A DNA stretch of 5,455 nucleotides, from positions 1 through 5,455 of the forward strand of contig CAMWWR010000154.1 of the NCBI GenBank assembly GCA_947178045.1. Direction: 5' to 3'. The notes beneath the pieces were generated by a model that worked only from the letters and a program-made list of their open reading frames with translations, was not told where the DNA came from and searched no databases. The number at the start of each line of letters is the position of its first letter. Position 1 is the stretch's first letter. Below, one piece after another: positions 1 to 5,455 of this stretch. Position numbers and translations under genes: made by a program. The DNA is from an uncultured Clostridia bacterium. GTDB lineage: Bacteria > Bacillota > Clostridia > Lachnospirales > Lachnospiraceae.

Positions 1-46
1 AAGCAGACCCAAATGAGGAAGAAAAACGGCGGAAAAGCGGACAGAC

Positions 47-53
47 AGGAAAG
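47..53 (+). promoter_or_regulatory. Likely ribosome binding site of the AraC-family gene
   Basis: AGGAAAG lies 11 bases before the ATG at 65. This spacing is slightly long. An in-frame TGA at 14-16 and the absence of an upstream in-frame ATG, GTG or TTG rule out an earlier start. The second in-frame ATG at 74 (residue 4) would be 20 bases away, so 65 is preferred. No convincing -35/-10 pair is visible in bases 1-64; the promoter may lie outside the window. Confidence 0.5.
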
Positions 54-64
54 CTGGGCAGAGC

Positions 65-898
65 ATGGAATACATGGAAAGCATACAGCGGGCGATCGAC
101 TATATCGAAGAAAATCTCTGTTTTGAGCTGAAAACGGATGAGCTGGCGGCTGCAGCAGGCTACTCGAAATACCATTTCACGCGTGTTTTTGCTGAGGTCA
201 CAGGTCTTACGCCCGCCGATTACATAAGAAAACGGCGGCTTTCTCAGATTGCGGACGAGCTTGAACATTGTCCGGGCAGTATCGCGGAAATTGCCTTCCG
301 GTACGGCTTTAACTCGAAGGAAAATTTTGTGCGCGCGTTTAAGGCCGAGCATCACATTCTGCCGACCGAATACAAAAGAGCGCAGAATTCCCTGAAGCTG
401 TGTCCGCGGGTCAGGCTTGATTTTGTGAGAACACCGCTTGTGCCGGAGATCGTAACGCTTTCTCCGTTCAGCCTGACGGTCCTGGAGAGCGACGAGACCT
501 TTCCCCCGCATTTCTGGAACAAATATAATTGCAGGGGAGTTTCCCGGAGGCTGTCGGGCGGGAGAACCGTGGCCGATTATGGCGTGAGCAGCTGGGACAG
601 CGCGGAGGGGAGGTTGCGGTACTATATCGGCATCCGCACGGAGGAGGCTGTGGGAGACACCGAGGGAACGGTCCGTCTTGCGGTCGACGGCGGCCTGTAC
701 GCAGTGTTTACGACGGAGCCCTCCGGACATTTTGCCTTTGTCAGCAATATACAGAGCACCTGGGCCTGTATCAACACTGAATGGCTTCCGGCCAGCGGCT
801 ATGTGCGCACGGGCGGCTATGAATTCGAGAGCTATGTGGAGGACAGCAGAACCTATTCTGAACAAATCTATATTCCGATAAGGAGGAAAACCGTATGA
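65..898 (+). CDS. AraC-family transcriptional regulator with C-terminal GyrI-like effector-binding domain
   Basis: This is a 277-residue DNA-binding transcription factor with the Rob-like order, HTH domain first and small-molecule domain second. Residues about 5-105 form the AraC domain. The first helix-turn-helix is around 24-46 (TDELAAAAGYSKYHFTRVF) and the second around 73-96 (IAEIAFRYGFNSKENFVRAF), followed by the usual P-x-x-Y at 100-103. Residues about 128-273 look like a GyrI-like (AraC effector-binding) domain: YYIGI at 186-190, LYAVF at 211-215, a TEWLPASGY stretch at 238-246, and an acidic tail (E253, E255, E259, E266) before the closing YIPI at 269-272. Such domains bind small, often cationic or hydrophobic ligands in known members, but the ligand here cannot be read from sequence. 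Length is normal for the architecture. It overlaps the helicase gene by the four bases ATGA, so the two are probably one transcript. Self-regulation is possible but not shown. Confidence 0.92.
   Translation: MEYMESIQRAIDYIEENLCFELKTDELAAAAGYSKYHFTRVFAEVTGLTPADYIRKRRLSQIADELEHCPGSIAEIAFRYGFNSKENFVRAFKAEHHILPTEYKRAQNSLKLCPRVRLDFVRTPLVPEIVTLSPFSLTVLESDETFPPHFWNKYNCRGVSRRLSGGRTVADYGVSSWDSAEGRLRYYIGIRTEEAVGDTEGTVRLAVDGGLYAVFTTEPSGHFAFVSNIQSTWACINTEWLPASGYVRTGGYEFESYVEDSRTYSEQIYIPIRRKTV
881..886 (+). promoter_or_regulatory. Strong ribosome binding site of the helicase gene, inside the AraC-family gene
   Basis: A perfect AGGAGG sits 8 bases before the ATG at 895 and lies within the last codons of the regulator. 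It fixes the helicase start and shows that the helicase can be translated by direct initiation as well as by coupling through the ATGA overlap at 895-898. Confidence 0.85.
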
Positions 899-3063
899 CG
901 GACATTCTGGAGGGACTGAATAGCGAGCAGGCGGAGGCGGTGACCGCGACGGAGGGCTACGTCCGGGTGATCGCGGGCGCTGGGACGGGAAAGACAAGAG
1001 CGCTGACACACCGCTATGCCTGGCTTGTGAGGGAGCTGGGAATCGCGCCGTCCAATATTCTGTGCATCACCTTTACAAACAAGGCAGCAAACGAGATGAA
1101 GCGGCGCATCCGTTCAATGCTCGGCGAGGAATTTGACACATCGTTCGTGGCGACCCTTCACGCATTCTGCACACGGGTGCTGCGGGAGGAAATATCGAAA
1201 CTGTTTTATCCGGAAAATTTTATTGTTCTCGACAATATTGATCAGAAAAAAATACTGGAGGAGGTCTACGACGAGCTCGGGATCAAAACGGATACGGCCA
1301 GCTTCCGGTTTATGATCGACCAGATCCGGTATTATAAAAACCTGCTTACTTATATGGAATACCTTTCCGATCCGAATTTTGATTATTCCTCGCTGACCTC
1401 GGACAAGCCTTCTGACGAAATTATTTTCCGCTATATCAAAAAGCAACGGAAGTATTTTGGACTCGATTTTTTCGACCTCATTAATTTTACGATCTATCTG
1501 TTCCGGGAATATCCCGAGGTCCTGGAAAAATGGCAGAACCGCCTGTGCTATATTATGGTTGACGAGTTCCAGGATATTACGGCCAAGGAGTTCAAGCTGA
1601 TCCGCCGGCTGTCCGAACACAACCGCAATCTGTTTGTCGTCGGCGATCCCGACCAGAATATTTACGAATGGCGCGGCGCCAGAATGGATCTTATTGTGGA
1701 TTTTGAGGCGTGGCTGAATCATTCCTGCTTTGAAAACTGTATTGCCGCAAAGACGAGGGATATTGTGCTCAGCGAAAATTACCGTTCCGCGGAGCCGATC
1801 CTGAAGGTGGCGAATTCGCTGATTGAAAAGAACAATAACCGGGTGAAAAAGGAGCTGCGCGCGTCCCGGGCAGGCGGGGAGACGGTGCAGTATCTTCACG
1901 CAAAAAGCGATGTGGACGAGATCCGGTTTATCTGCGGCAAAATAAAGGAGCATAAGGAGGCCGGCGGAAGGTACTCTGATTTTGCAGTGCTGTACCGCTC
2001 CAATTATGTTTCGCGCTTCGTTGAGCAGGGCTTTCTGAACGCCAATATTCCTTACGCGGTCTACGGCGGGATTGGCTTTTACGAGCGCGCGGAGATCAAG
2101 GATGTGCTGTCCTATCTGCGTCTGGTGGACAATACGGCCGACGATCTGTCCTTTCGGCGGATTGTCAATATCCCGCGCCGGAAAATCGGAAAAATCCGGC
2201 TGGGAAAGCTTGCCGCATATGCGGAGCAGAACGGGCTTTCGCTGTACAGTGCGCTGAGGGAGCTCTGCGGGACGGAGGATTTCCGGGACTGCAAAGGCGC
2301 GGAGTTTGTCGCGGCCATCGAGGGGCTGAGGGAGGCGGCGAAGGAGCTGTCCGTCTCCGAGCTGCTGCAGCGGCTGATCGCGGAGACCGGCTATGAGGCG
2401 TACATCCGCGAGAGCGGCGATATCGAGCGGCTCGACAATGTCACGGAGCTGCTGCGCAGCATAGTAACGCAGGAAAGCGAATTCGGCGAGCATCTTTCGC
2501 TGACGCAGTTTCTGCAGAATATCACGCTGCTGCGCGACAGCGATGTGGAGGACAGAAGCGACTGCGTAAAAATCATGACAATCCATACCGCGAAGGGACT
2601 CGAGTTTGAACAGGTGTTCCTGGTCGGGCTGACCGAGGGAATTTTCCCGTCGGCCCGCAGCCTGGAGGAGCGCAGGAACGAGGCGCTGGAGGAGGAGCGC
2701 CGCGCGTGCTTTGTCGCGATGACCCGCGCGAAGAAGCGGTTGTATCTGACCGAGAGCGAGGGCTTTGGGGTGAAGGGCTTTTCCAAGGTACCGTCGCGCT
2801 TCCTCTCGGATATTGACCGCGGCCTGTTGGAAAAGATCGGGGAGCTTCACGATGAGATGAAACTGTCGCAGCAGCGTCAGATTAGAGTGTTTGATAAAAC
2901 CGATGCTGTGGTTTATCAGCAGGGCGACAGGGTCCGGCACAAGGTGTTTGGGGAGGGGGTGGTGGAGCAGATCGATGAGAAAAACCGAATCTATTACATC
3001 CGGTTTGTAAACGGCACAAAGCCGATCAGCTTCGGCTACGGCGGCCTGAGTTATTTGTTCTAA
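895..3063 (+). CDS. UvrD/PcrA-type superfamily 1 ATP-dependent DNA helicase
   Basis: This 722-residue protein is a 3'-5' DNA translocase/helicase by family, acting in the cytoplasm in repair, replication restart or clearing of proteins from DNA. All SF1A motifs are visible: Q motif LNSEQ (8-12), Walker A GAGTGKT (28-34), Ia ITFTNKAANEM (58-68), Walker B DEFQD (223-227), III GDPDQNIYEWRGAR (250-263), IV LSENYRS (292-298), V MTIHTAKGLEFE (561-572) and VI with the arginine finger R611 in VAMTRAKKRL. Domain 1B is about 90-215 and 2B about 390-540. The tail from G677 (GDRVRHKVFGEGVV) matches the PcrA/UvrD Tudor-like domain that contacts RNA polymerase in known members. Length matches PcrA, so it may be the housekeeping enzyme, but motifs III, V and VI differ in detail from classical PcrA (DPDQNIYEW, TIHTAKG, AMTRAKK). 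A second, accessory UvrD paralogue is equally possible, so no symbol is given. It is probably co-expressed with the upstream regulator. The coding sequence is markedly more AT-rich in the 1B region than in 2B and the motif V-VI region. Confidence 0.95.
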   Translation: MTDILEGLNSEQAEAVTATEGYVRVIAGAGTGKTRALTHRYAWLVRELGIAPSNILCITFTNKAANEMKRRIRSMLGEEFDTSFVATLHAFCTRVLREEISKLFYPENFIVLDNIDQKKILEEVYDELGIKTDTASFRFMIDQIRYYKNLLTYMEYLSDPNFDYSSLTSDKPSDEIIFRYIKKQRKYFGLDFFDLINFTIYLFREYPEVLEKWQNRLCYIMVDEFQDITAKEFKLIRRLSEHNRNLFVVGDPDQNIYEWRGARMDLIVDFEAWLNHSCFENCIAAKTRDIVLSENYRSAEPILKVANSLIEKNNNRVKKELRASRAGGETVQYLHAKSDVDEIRFICGKIKEHKEAGGRYSDFAVLYRSNYVSRFVEQGFLNANIPYAVYGGIGFYERAEIKDVLSYLRLVDNTADDLSFRRIVNIPRRKIGKIRLGKLAAYAEQNGLSLYSALRELCGTEDFRDCKGAEFVAAIEGLREAAKELSVSELLQRLIAETGYEAYIRESGDIERLDNVTELLRSIVTQESEFGEHLSLTQFLQNITLLRDSDVEDRSDCVKIMTIHTAKGLEFEQVFLVGLTEGIFPSARSLEERRNEALEEERRACFVAMTRAKKRLYLTESEGFGVKGFSKVPSRFLSDIDRGLLEKIGELHDEMKLSQQRQIRVFDKTDAVVYQQGDRVRHKVFGEGVVEQIDEKNRIYYIRFVNGTKPISFGYGGLSYLF

Positions 3064-3108
3064 GGAAACGCTGATTAAATCACCGTTTCCCTGAATTTTA
3101 TTACATGG
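3060..3108 (+). repeat. Copy A of a 49-base imperfect dispersed repeat with palindromic core
   Basis: Read on the plus strand, these bases match the minus strand of 5395-5347 at 38 of 49 positions without gaps (aligned by eye). The best stretch is 3069-3091, where 20 of 23 bases agree, and ATTACAT at 3100-3106 is also shared at the same spacing. This copy begins at the helicase stop codon and runs into the ribosome binding site of the next gene. It contains a palindrome: arms GGAAACG (3064-3070) and CGTTTCC (3084-3090), with TGATT (3072-3076) and AATCA (3078-3082) inside, so 12 of 13 positions per arm pair around A3077 and the only mismatch is C3071/C3083. No T-run follows directly, so it is not a canonical intrinsic terminator. 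It could be a regulatory hairpin, an operator, or a remnant of a small mobile palindromic element. Confidence 0.65.
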
Positions 3109-3111
3109 AGG
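3107..3111 (+). promoter_or_regulatory. Ribosome binding site that selects the start at 3122
   Basis: GGAGG (with a further G at 3112) directly abuts the ATG at 3113, leaving 1 base between them, which is too close for initiation there. The next in-frame ATG at 3122 is 10 bases away, within the workable range. The start at 3122 is therefore preferred, dropping three residues (MRK). Confidence 0.7.
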
Positions 3112-3121
3112 GATGAGAAAA

Positions 3122-4039
3122 ATGCAGAAAAAGCTTTCGATTACATGGGACGGGATTGAGGATTCCACGGGTTATTTGTTTTCCTTTGCAAAATCGCTCT
3201 CGGCGGTAGTGAAAAACAGTCCTTACGCGGAGCTTGCGGAGGACATCATCGCGACGAGCGGCTTTGCCTTTCGGATGTGGGTCGACCGGGAGCTCTGCCC
3301 GAGCGCGACAAGTATATGGGCGTTTGCGGAGCAGAAGCGCTGGGTGGAAAACGGCGGACTTGTCTGCGATTATGTGGAGAGAATGTGGGGGGAGGATGCG
3401 CTGGAGCAGGAGCGCCGCGAGCAGGCGATCGGTCTGATCCGGGAGTCGATCGGGCGCGGCATCGGGGCGGTTGCCTGGGATATCAGCGGCTGTGAGTGGG
3501 GTGTGATCACGGGCTTTAACGATGAGGAAAGGCTTCTGTATACGCTTCGGATCGACGGCGGGCAGGGCACGGTCGAGTACGACCGTCTTGGCAGGCTGGA
3601 GCTTCCGATTTTGTCCGTTCTCACGGTGCGGGACAGGGCAGAGAGAACGCAGCAGGAAATCACGGACGGAATGCTGAGGATCGCCCGCGCCCATCTGAAG
3701 GGGGAGGAATGGTGCGACAACGCGAAGGGGCTGGAGGCGTATCCCGCGCTGATTGCCGGCATTCGGGAAAAGCTCTCCGCCGACAGCAGCTGGAATCTGG
3801 AATATTATCTCGGAACCTACGCGGCGCTCAAGCAGTACGCGCTCAAATATTTTGAGAAATACGGCCATACCGCGCTCGCCGAAAAATACCGGGTAATTTT
3901 CGGCGAGTGGATGGCGGCTTTCCGGCTCAAGCGGGAAAAGGACGTGCTGCTCGATGAGGTGAAGGAGGAGATTATCGCACACCTGCAGAGAGCCTGTGAA
4001 GCGGAGAGTGAGGCGGCGGGGCTGATGGCGCAGCGCTGA
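3122..4039 (+). CDS. Conserved protein of unknown function, possible C39/BtrH-like fold without catalytic residues
   Basis: With the start at 3122 this is a soluble 305-residue protein with no signal peptide or membrane segment. I recognise it only as a type of conserved Firmicute protein opening with KKLSI-WDGIEDSTGYLFSFAKSLS. Features that can be seen: ATSGFAFRMWV (44-54), a tryptophan-rich stretch with W66 and W74, a core GAVAWDISGCEWGVITGFND (115-134), HLKGEEWCDNAKGLEAYPAL (191-210), WNLEYYLGTYAALKQYALKYF (224-244) and a charged helical tail (from about 268). The core resembles the histidine region of papain-like C39 peptidases and BtrH-type acyltransferases (pattern H-W-x-x-x-x-G-Y-D-D), but here E125 stands where the histidine would be. 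The DSTGYL segment at 14-19 lacks a cysteine where the nucleophile would be. If the fold call is right, it is probably a non-catalytic binding protein; this is inference. It could share the helicase transcript, since no clear terminator separates them. Confidence 0.8.
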   Translation: MQKKLSITWDGIEDSTGYLFSFAKSLSAVVKNSPYAELAEDIIATSGFAFRMWVDRELCPSATSIWAFAEQKRWVENGGLVCDYVERMWGEDALEQERREQAIGLIRESIGRGIGAVAWDISGCEWGVITGFNDEERLLYTLRIDGGQGTVEYDRLGRLELPILSVLTVRDRAERTQQEITDGMLRIARAHLKGEEWCDNAKGLEAYPALIAGIREKLSADSSWNLEYYLGTYAALKQYALKYFEKYGHTALAEKYRVIFGEWMAAFRLKREKDVLLDEVKEEIIAHLQRACEAESEAAGLMAQR

Positions 4040-4112
4040 GCCGGCGGACAAAGAAAAGCAAAACAACAGCACGCCGGTGGCAGCATTCCGGCAGCATGGA
4101 AAATCGAAGGAG

Positions 4113-4137
4113 CCGGACACGTTCCCGTGCCGGTTTT
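4113..4137 (+). terminator. Intrinsic terminator ending the plus-strand gene group
   Basis: The arms are CCGG-CACG (4113-4116 and 4118-4121, with A4117 bulged) and CGTG-CCGG (4126-4133), with the loop TTCC (4122-4125), and TTTT follows at once (4134-4137). The strong GC stem plus T-run fits a rho-independent terminator. It lies 73 bases after the stop of the third gene. A second, weaker hairpin (TTCTGC 4136-4141 and GCAGAA 4153-4158, then GTTTT) follows. No equally good terminator is seen for the converging minus-strand gene; on that strand the main stem is followed only by a delayed T-rich patch. Confidence 0.65.
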
Positions 4138-4174
4138 CTGCCGGCCCCTGCAGCAGAAGTTTTCGGGCTGCCGC

Positions 4175-5254
4175 TCAGCGCCCGGAGCTGTCCTGCCAGA
4201 TATCCTCGCCGAAGCTCTCCAGAAAGGCGGCGAGCTCTTCTGCCATTTTTTCGGCCTCCGGTTTGCGGATGTGACCCGGCGTGCCGCAGCCGTTGGCAGA
4301 ATAGAGAAAATGCACGACCTTCGGGTCGGCGAGCTCCCGCGCCGCCTCCTCGATCGCGTCGTCCCAGGCGGCGTCATGGCAGAGAATGGTCGTGGTCAGC
4401 ACGAACAGCGCGTCCGGGTATTTTGCGCGCAGCTTTCGGATGAAGTCTTTATAATGCTGCTTCCAGTGCGCGCTTTTTTCGGCGTCCTTTCCCATATAAT
4501 TTTCCGGGTTGGCGTCGTTCTGGCCGATGGCGATAATCACGACATGCGGGGTGTAGCGCGAAAAATCCCACGGTGTCGTCTCGCCGAGATAATCGCAGTA
4601 GCGCAGCCGGTCCCAGACGCTCTCCATCCCGACATAGTCCGGGCCGTGGAAATAGCCGGTTCCGTCAAAGAGCGCGATGCCGCCCTGCGCGATGTCGTGG
4701 AGCTCCGCATTCAGCCTACGGGCCGTGAAAAATGCATAGGAATACCAGGAATTGGAGTAGACGCCGTCGTGTCCCTCCGGGTCCGGTTTGCCGATATAAT
4801 CGAGCGCCTCGCTCACTTCGCCGGCGCTCACGGAATCGCCGTAGCATTCGATGCGGCGGGCCGGGCGGGCCGGAGGGGGCAGCAGCACGGCGGTTTCTTC
4901 TATGTACAGGCCGAGAAAGTCAAAATAGTGTGAAGCGTCCTGGCATTTATAGAGGACGATCTCATGCTCCGCGTCCGCAAGTCCCTCTGCGGCGGTGAGC
5001 GTCAGCTCCACTCCGTGCTGCGGAATTTCGATTTTTTCCTGTACGGCGCCGTCGATGACAACGCCCAGATAATTGTGGTAGCAGCAATGGCGGTTTATAA
5101 GCTTTACGGCAAAGGCCGTGCCGCGGAAGCGGAAGGCGGCGGAGCTGCCCGCAAAGATGAAGCACGGGCGGTCTTTGTCGGAAAAGTCGATTCTTCCTGT
5201 ATACAAAAATGCCCTATCGGATGGGGAGACAAAATGGGTGAGTTCCTTTTTCAT
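4175..5254 (-). CDS. CE2-like SGNH/GDSL carbohydrate esterase (probable sugar O-deacetylase)
   Basis: The protein has 359 residues from the ATG at 5254-5252; numbering below uses it. It has the CE2 layout. An N-terminal beta-sandwich is at about 10-122 (YTGRIDF near 18-24, FRFRGTAFAVKL at 42-53, VVIDG at 65-69), and an SGNH hydrolase domain follows from about 134. Block I is YGDSVSAGE (138-146) with nucleophile S141, the block II glycine lies in AQGGIA (189-194), block III is GQND (244-247) and the block V histidine is H328 in GTPGH. The usual D-x-x-H aspartate is not evident, as in CE2 enzymes that work with a Ser-His dyad. Family members remove acetyl groups from xylan-, mannan- or glucan-type sugars. 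There is no signal peptide, so it probably acts in the cytoplasm on imported oligosaccharides. An in-frame TTG at 5260 is an alternative start: AAAGGA is 5 bases before TTG and 11 before ATG, so either is possible. The gene is monocistronic in this window and convergent with the plus-strand genes. Confidence 0.9.
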   Translation of the reverse strand: MKKELTHFVSPSDRAFLYTGRIDFSDKDRPCFIFAGSSAAFRFRGTAFAVKLINRHCCYHNYLGVVIDGAVQEKIEIPQHGVELTLTAAEGLADAEHEIVLYKCQDASHYFDFLGLYIEETAVLLPPPARPARRIECYGDSVSAGEVSEALDYIGKPDPEGHDGVYSNSWYSYAFFTARRLNAELHDIAQGGIALFDGTGYFHGPDYVGMESVWDRLRYCDYLGETTPWDFSRYTPHVVIIAIGQNDANPENYMGKDAEKSAHWKQHYKDFIRKLRAKYPDALFVLTTTILCHDAAWDDAIEEAARELADPKVVHFLYSANGCGTPGHIRKPEAEKMAEELAAFLESFGEDIWQDSSGR

Positions 5255-5284
5255 AAGCAATTGATTCCTTTCATTCTGCCGTCG

Positions 5285-5310
5285 GCTCCTGCTCCGGAGC
5301 AGAAAGCTCC
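5285..5310 (-). promoter_or_regulatory. Competing hairpins in the esterase leader
   Basis: The segment holds a perfect 14-base palindrome CTGCTCCGGAGCAG (5289-5302). In plus-strand reading, one GGAGC (5296-5300) can pair with any of three GCTCC copies (5285-5289, 5291-5295, 5306-5310). The pairing with 5306-5310 leaves a 5-base loop AGAAA. The alternatives exclude one another and sit about 20 bases upstream of the esterase ribosome binding site, so they could influence translation. No known riboswitch is recognised and there is no T-run. Confidence 0.35.
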
Positions 5311-5346
5311 CAAGGACACCGGAAAACGGCGGCGTAAGGACGGCGG

Positions 5347-5395
5347 CAATGTAATTAAGTTTTGGGAAAAGCTGATTTGATCAGCGCTTTTTTAG
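5347..5395 (-). repeat. Copy B of the 49-base imperfect dispersed repeat, at the esterase transcription start
   Basis: Read on the minus strand from 5395, it matches 3060-3108 at 38 of 49 positions without gaps. Its core is the perfect inverted repeat GCTGAT (5371-5376) and ATCAGC (5380-5385) around TTG (plus-strand reading). Unlike copy A, the outer arms no longer pair well. It begins at the last two bases of the -10 box of the esterase promoter, so the core would cover the first bases of the transcript. On the plus strand the same hairpin is followed by GC and then six T (5388-5393), which resembles a short terminator, but no plus-strand gene ends nearby. Confidence 0.65.
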
Positions 5396-5423
5396 TATAG
5401 CGTCTGCGCCGCCGGGCTGTCAA
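5394..5423 (-). promoter_or_regulatory. Sigma-A type promoter of the esterase gene
   Basis: On the minus strand a perfect -35 box TTGACA (5423-5418) and a -10 box TATACT (5399-5394, 5 of 6 to consensus) are separated by 18 bases. Transcription would start near 5387, giving a leader of about 130 bases before the esterase ATG. The near-consensus boxes suggest strong basal activity, which would fit control by a repressor at the palindrome overlapping the start site; that control is inferred, not shown. Confidence 0.75.
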
Positions 5424-5455
5424 GCGTTTCTACAGCGAGGAAAAAAGCAATATTC

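Noticed and set aside
1..64. A possible C-terminal end of an upstream plus-strand gene
   Set aside because: All three frames were read: one stops at 14-16 and the other two run into the regulator gene with no recognisable protein tail. The stretch is too short to call anything.
1114..3168. A 684-codon open frame on the minus strand opposite the helicase
   Set aside because: It mirrors a helicase with every SF1 motif intact. The antisense translation is rich in Leu, Arg, Gln and His with no recognisable domain, as expected from the codon bias of the real gene. It also runs over the stop and repeat region.
4041..4077. CCGGCG (4041-4046) and CGCCGG (4072-4077) as a hairpin just after the third gene
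   Set aside because: The 25-base loop and the lack of a T-run make it unconvincing as a terminator; the hairpin at 4113-4137 is much better.
4079..4097. Direct repeat GGCAGCAT at 4079-4086 and 4090-4097
   Set aside because: Eight bases repeated twice in a short non-coding stretch, with no further copies or context to suggest an attachment site or iteron.
3101..4120. Open frame of 339 codons on the minus strand opposite the third plus-strand gene
   Set aside because: Low-complexity Pro/Arg/Leu translation with no motif. It lies over a better supported gene with a ribosome binding site, and it includes the intergenic region.
4127..4933. Open frame of 268 codons on the plus strand opposite the esterase
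   Set aside because: The minus strand encodes a complete CE2/SGNH protein with all blocks and its own promoter. The plus-strand frame has no ribosome binding site of note and starts inside the terminator hairpin.
5371..5393. Hairpin plus T-run as a plus-strand intrinsic terminator
   Set aside because: The stem is only 6 pairs, it is separated from the T-run by GC, and no plus-strand gene lies upstream of it. Its place at the esterase start site and its match to 3060-3108 suggest another role, although blocking antisense transcription cannot be excluded.

Overview
This window looks like chromosomal DNA from a low-to-mid-GC Firmicute, probably a gut-type clostridium. The reasons are the strong AGGAGG-type ribosome binding sites, a sigma-A style promoter with a perfect TTGACA box, a PcrA-like helicase ending in the Firmicute-type Tudor-like tail, and a cytoplasmic carbohydrate esterase of the CE2 type. 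This is an inference from style and families; no rRNA, tRNA or marker gene fixes the taxon. I see no tRNA, rRNA, CRISPR array, transposase or phage gene.

Layout. Bases 1-64 hold only the upstream region of the first gene. From 65 three genes run on the plus strand: an AraC-family regulator with a GyrI-like effector domain (65-898), a UvrD/PcrA-type DNA helicase (895-3063) that overlaps it by 4 bases, and after a 58-base gap a conserved protein of unknown function with a possible C39/BtrH-like fold (3122-4039). A hairpin with a T-run at 4113-4137 probably ends this group. A single gene on the minus strand, a CE2-like SGNH esterase (5254 down to 4175), converges on it. It has its own sigma-A type promoter (5394-5423) and a leader of about 130 bases.

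The least ordinary signal is non-coding. An imperfect 49-base repeat (38 of 49 identical by eye) with a palindromic core occurs twice. One copy lies between the helicase and the third gene (3060-3108, plus orientation). The other begins at the last two bases of the esterase -10 box (5395 to 5347, minus orientation). Each copy lies in the 5' region of a gene and reads in the same direction as that gene, so it may be a shared regulatory element or a small dispersed palindromic repeat.

Functional reading. The regulator and helicase are probably co-transcribed and translationally coupled, but nothing in the sequence says what effector the regulator senses or why it is paired with a helicase. The esterase is an independent unit, probably deacetylating small acetylated sugars or oligosaccharides inside the cell. 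The region appears to be ordinary chromosome with accessory-type genes; I do not see a clear new multi-gene system.
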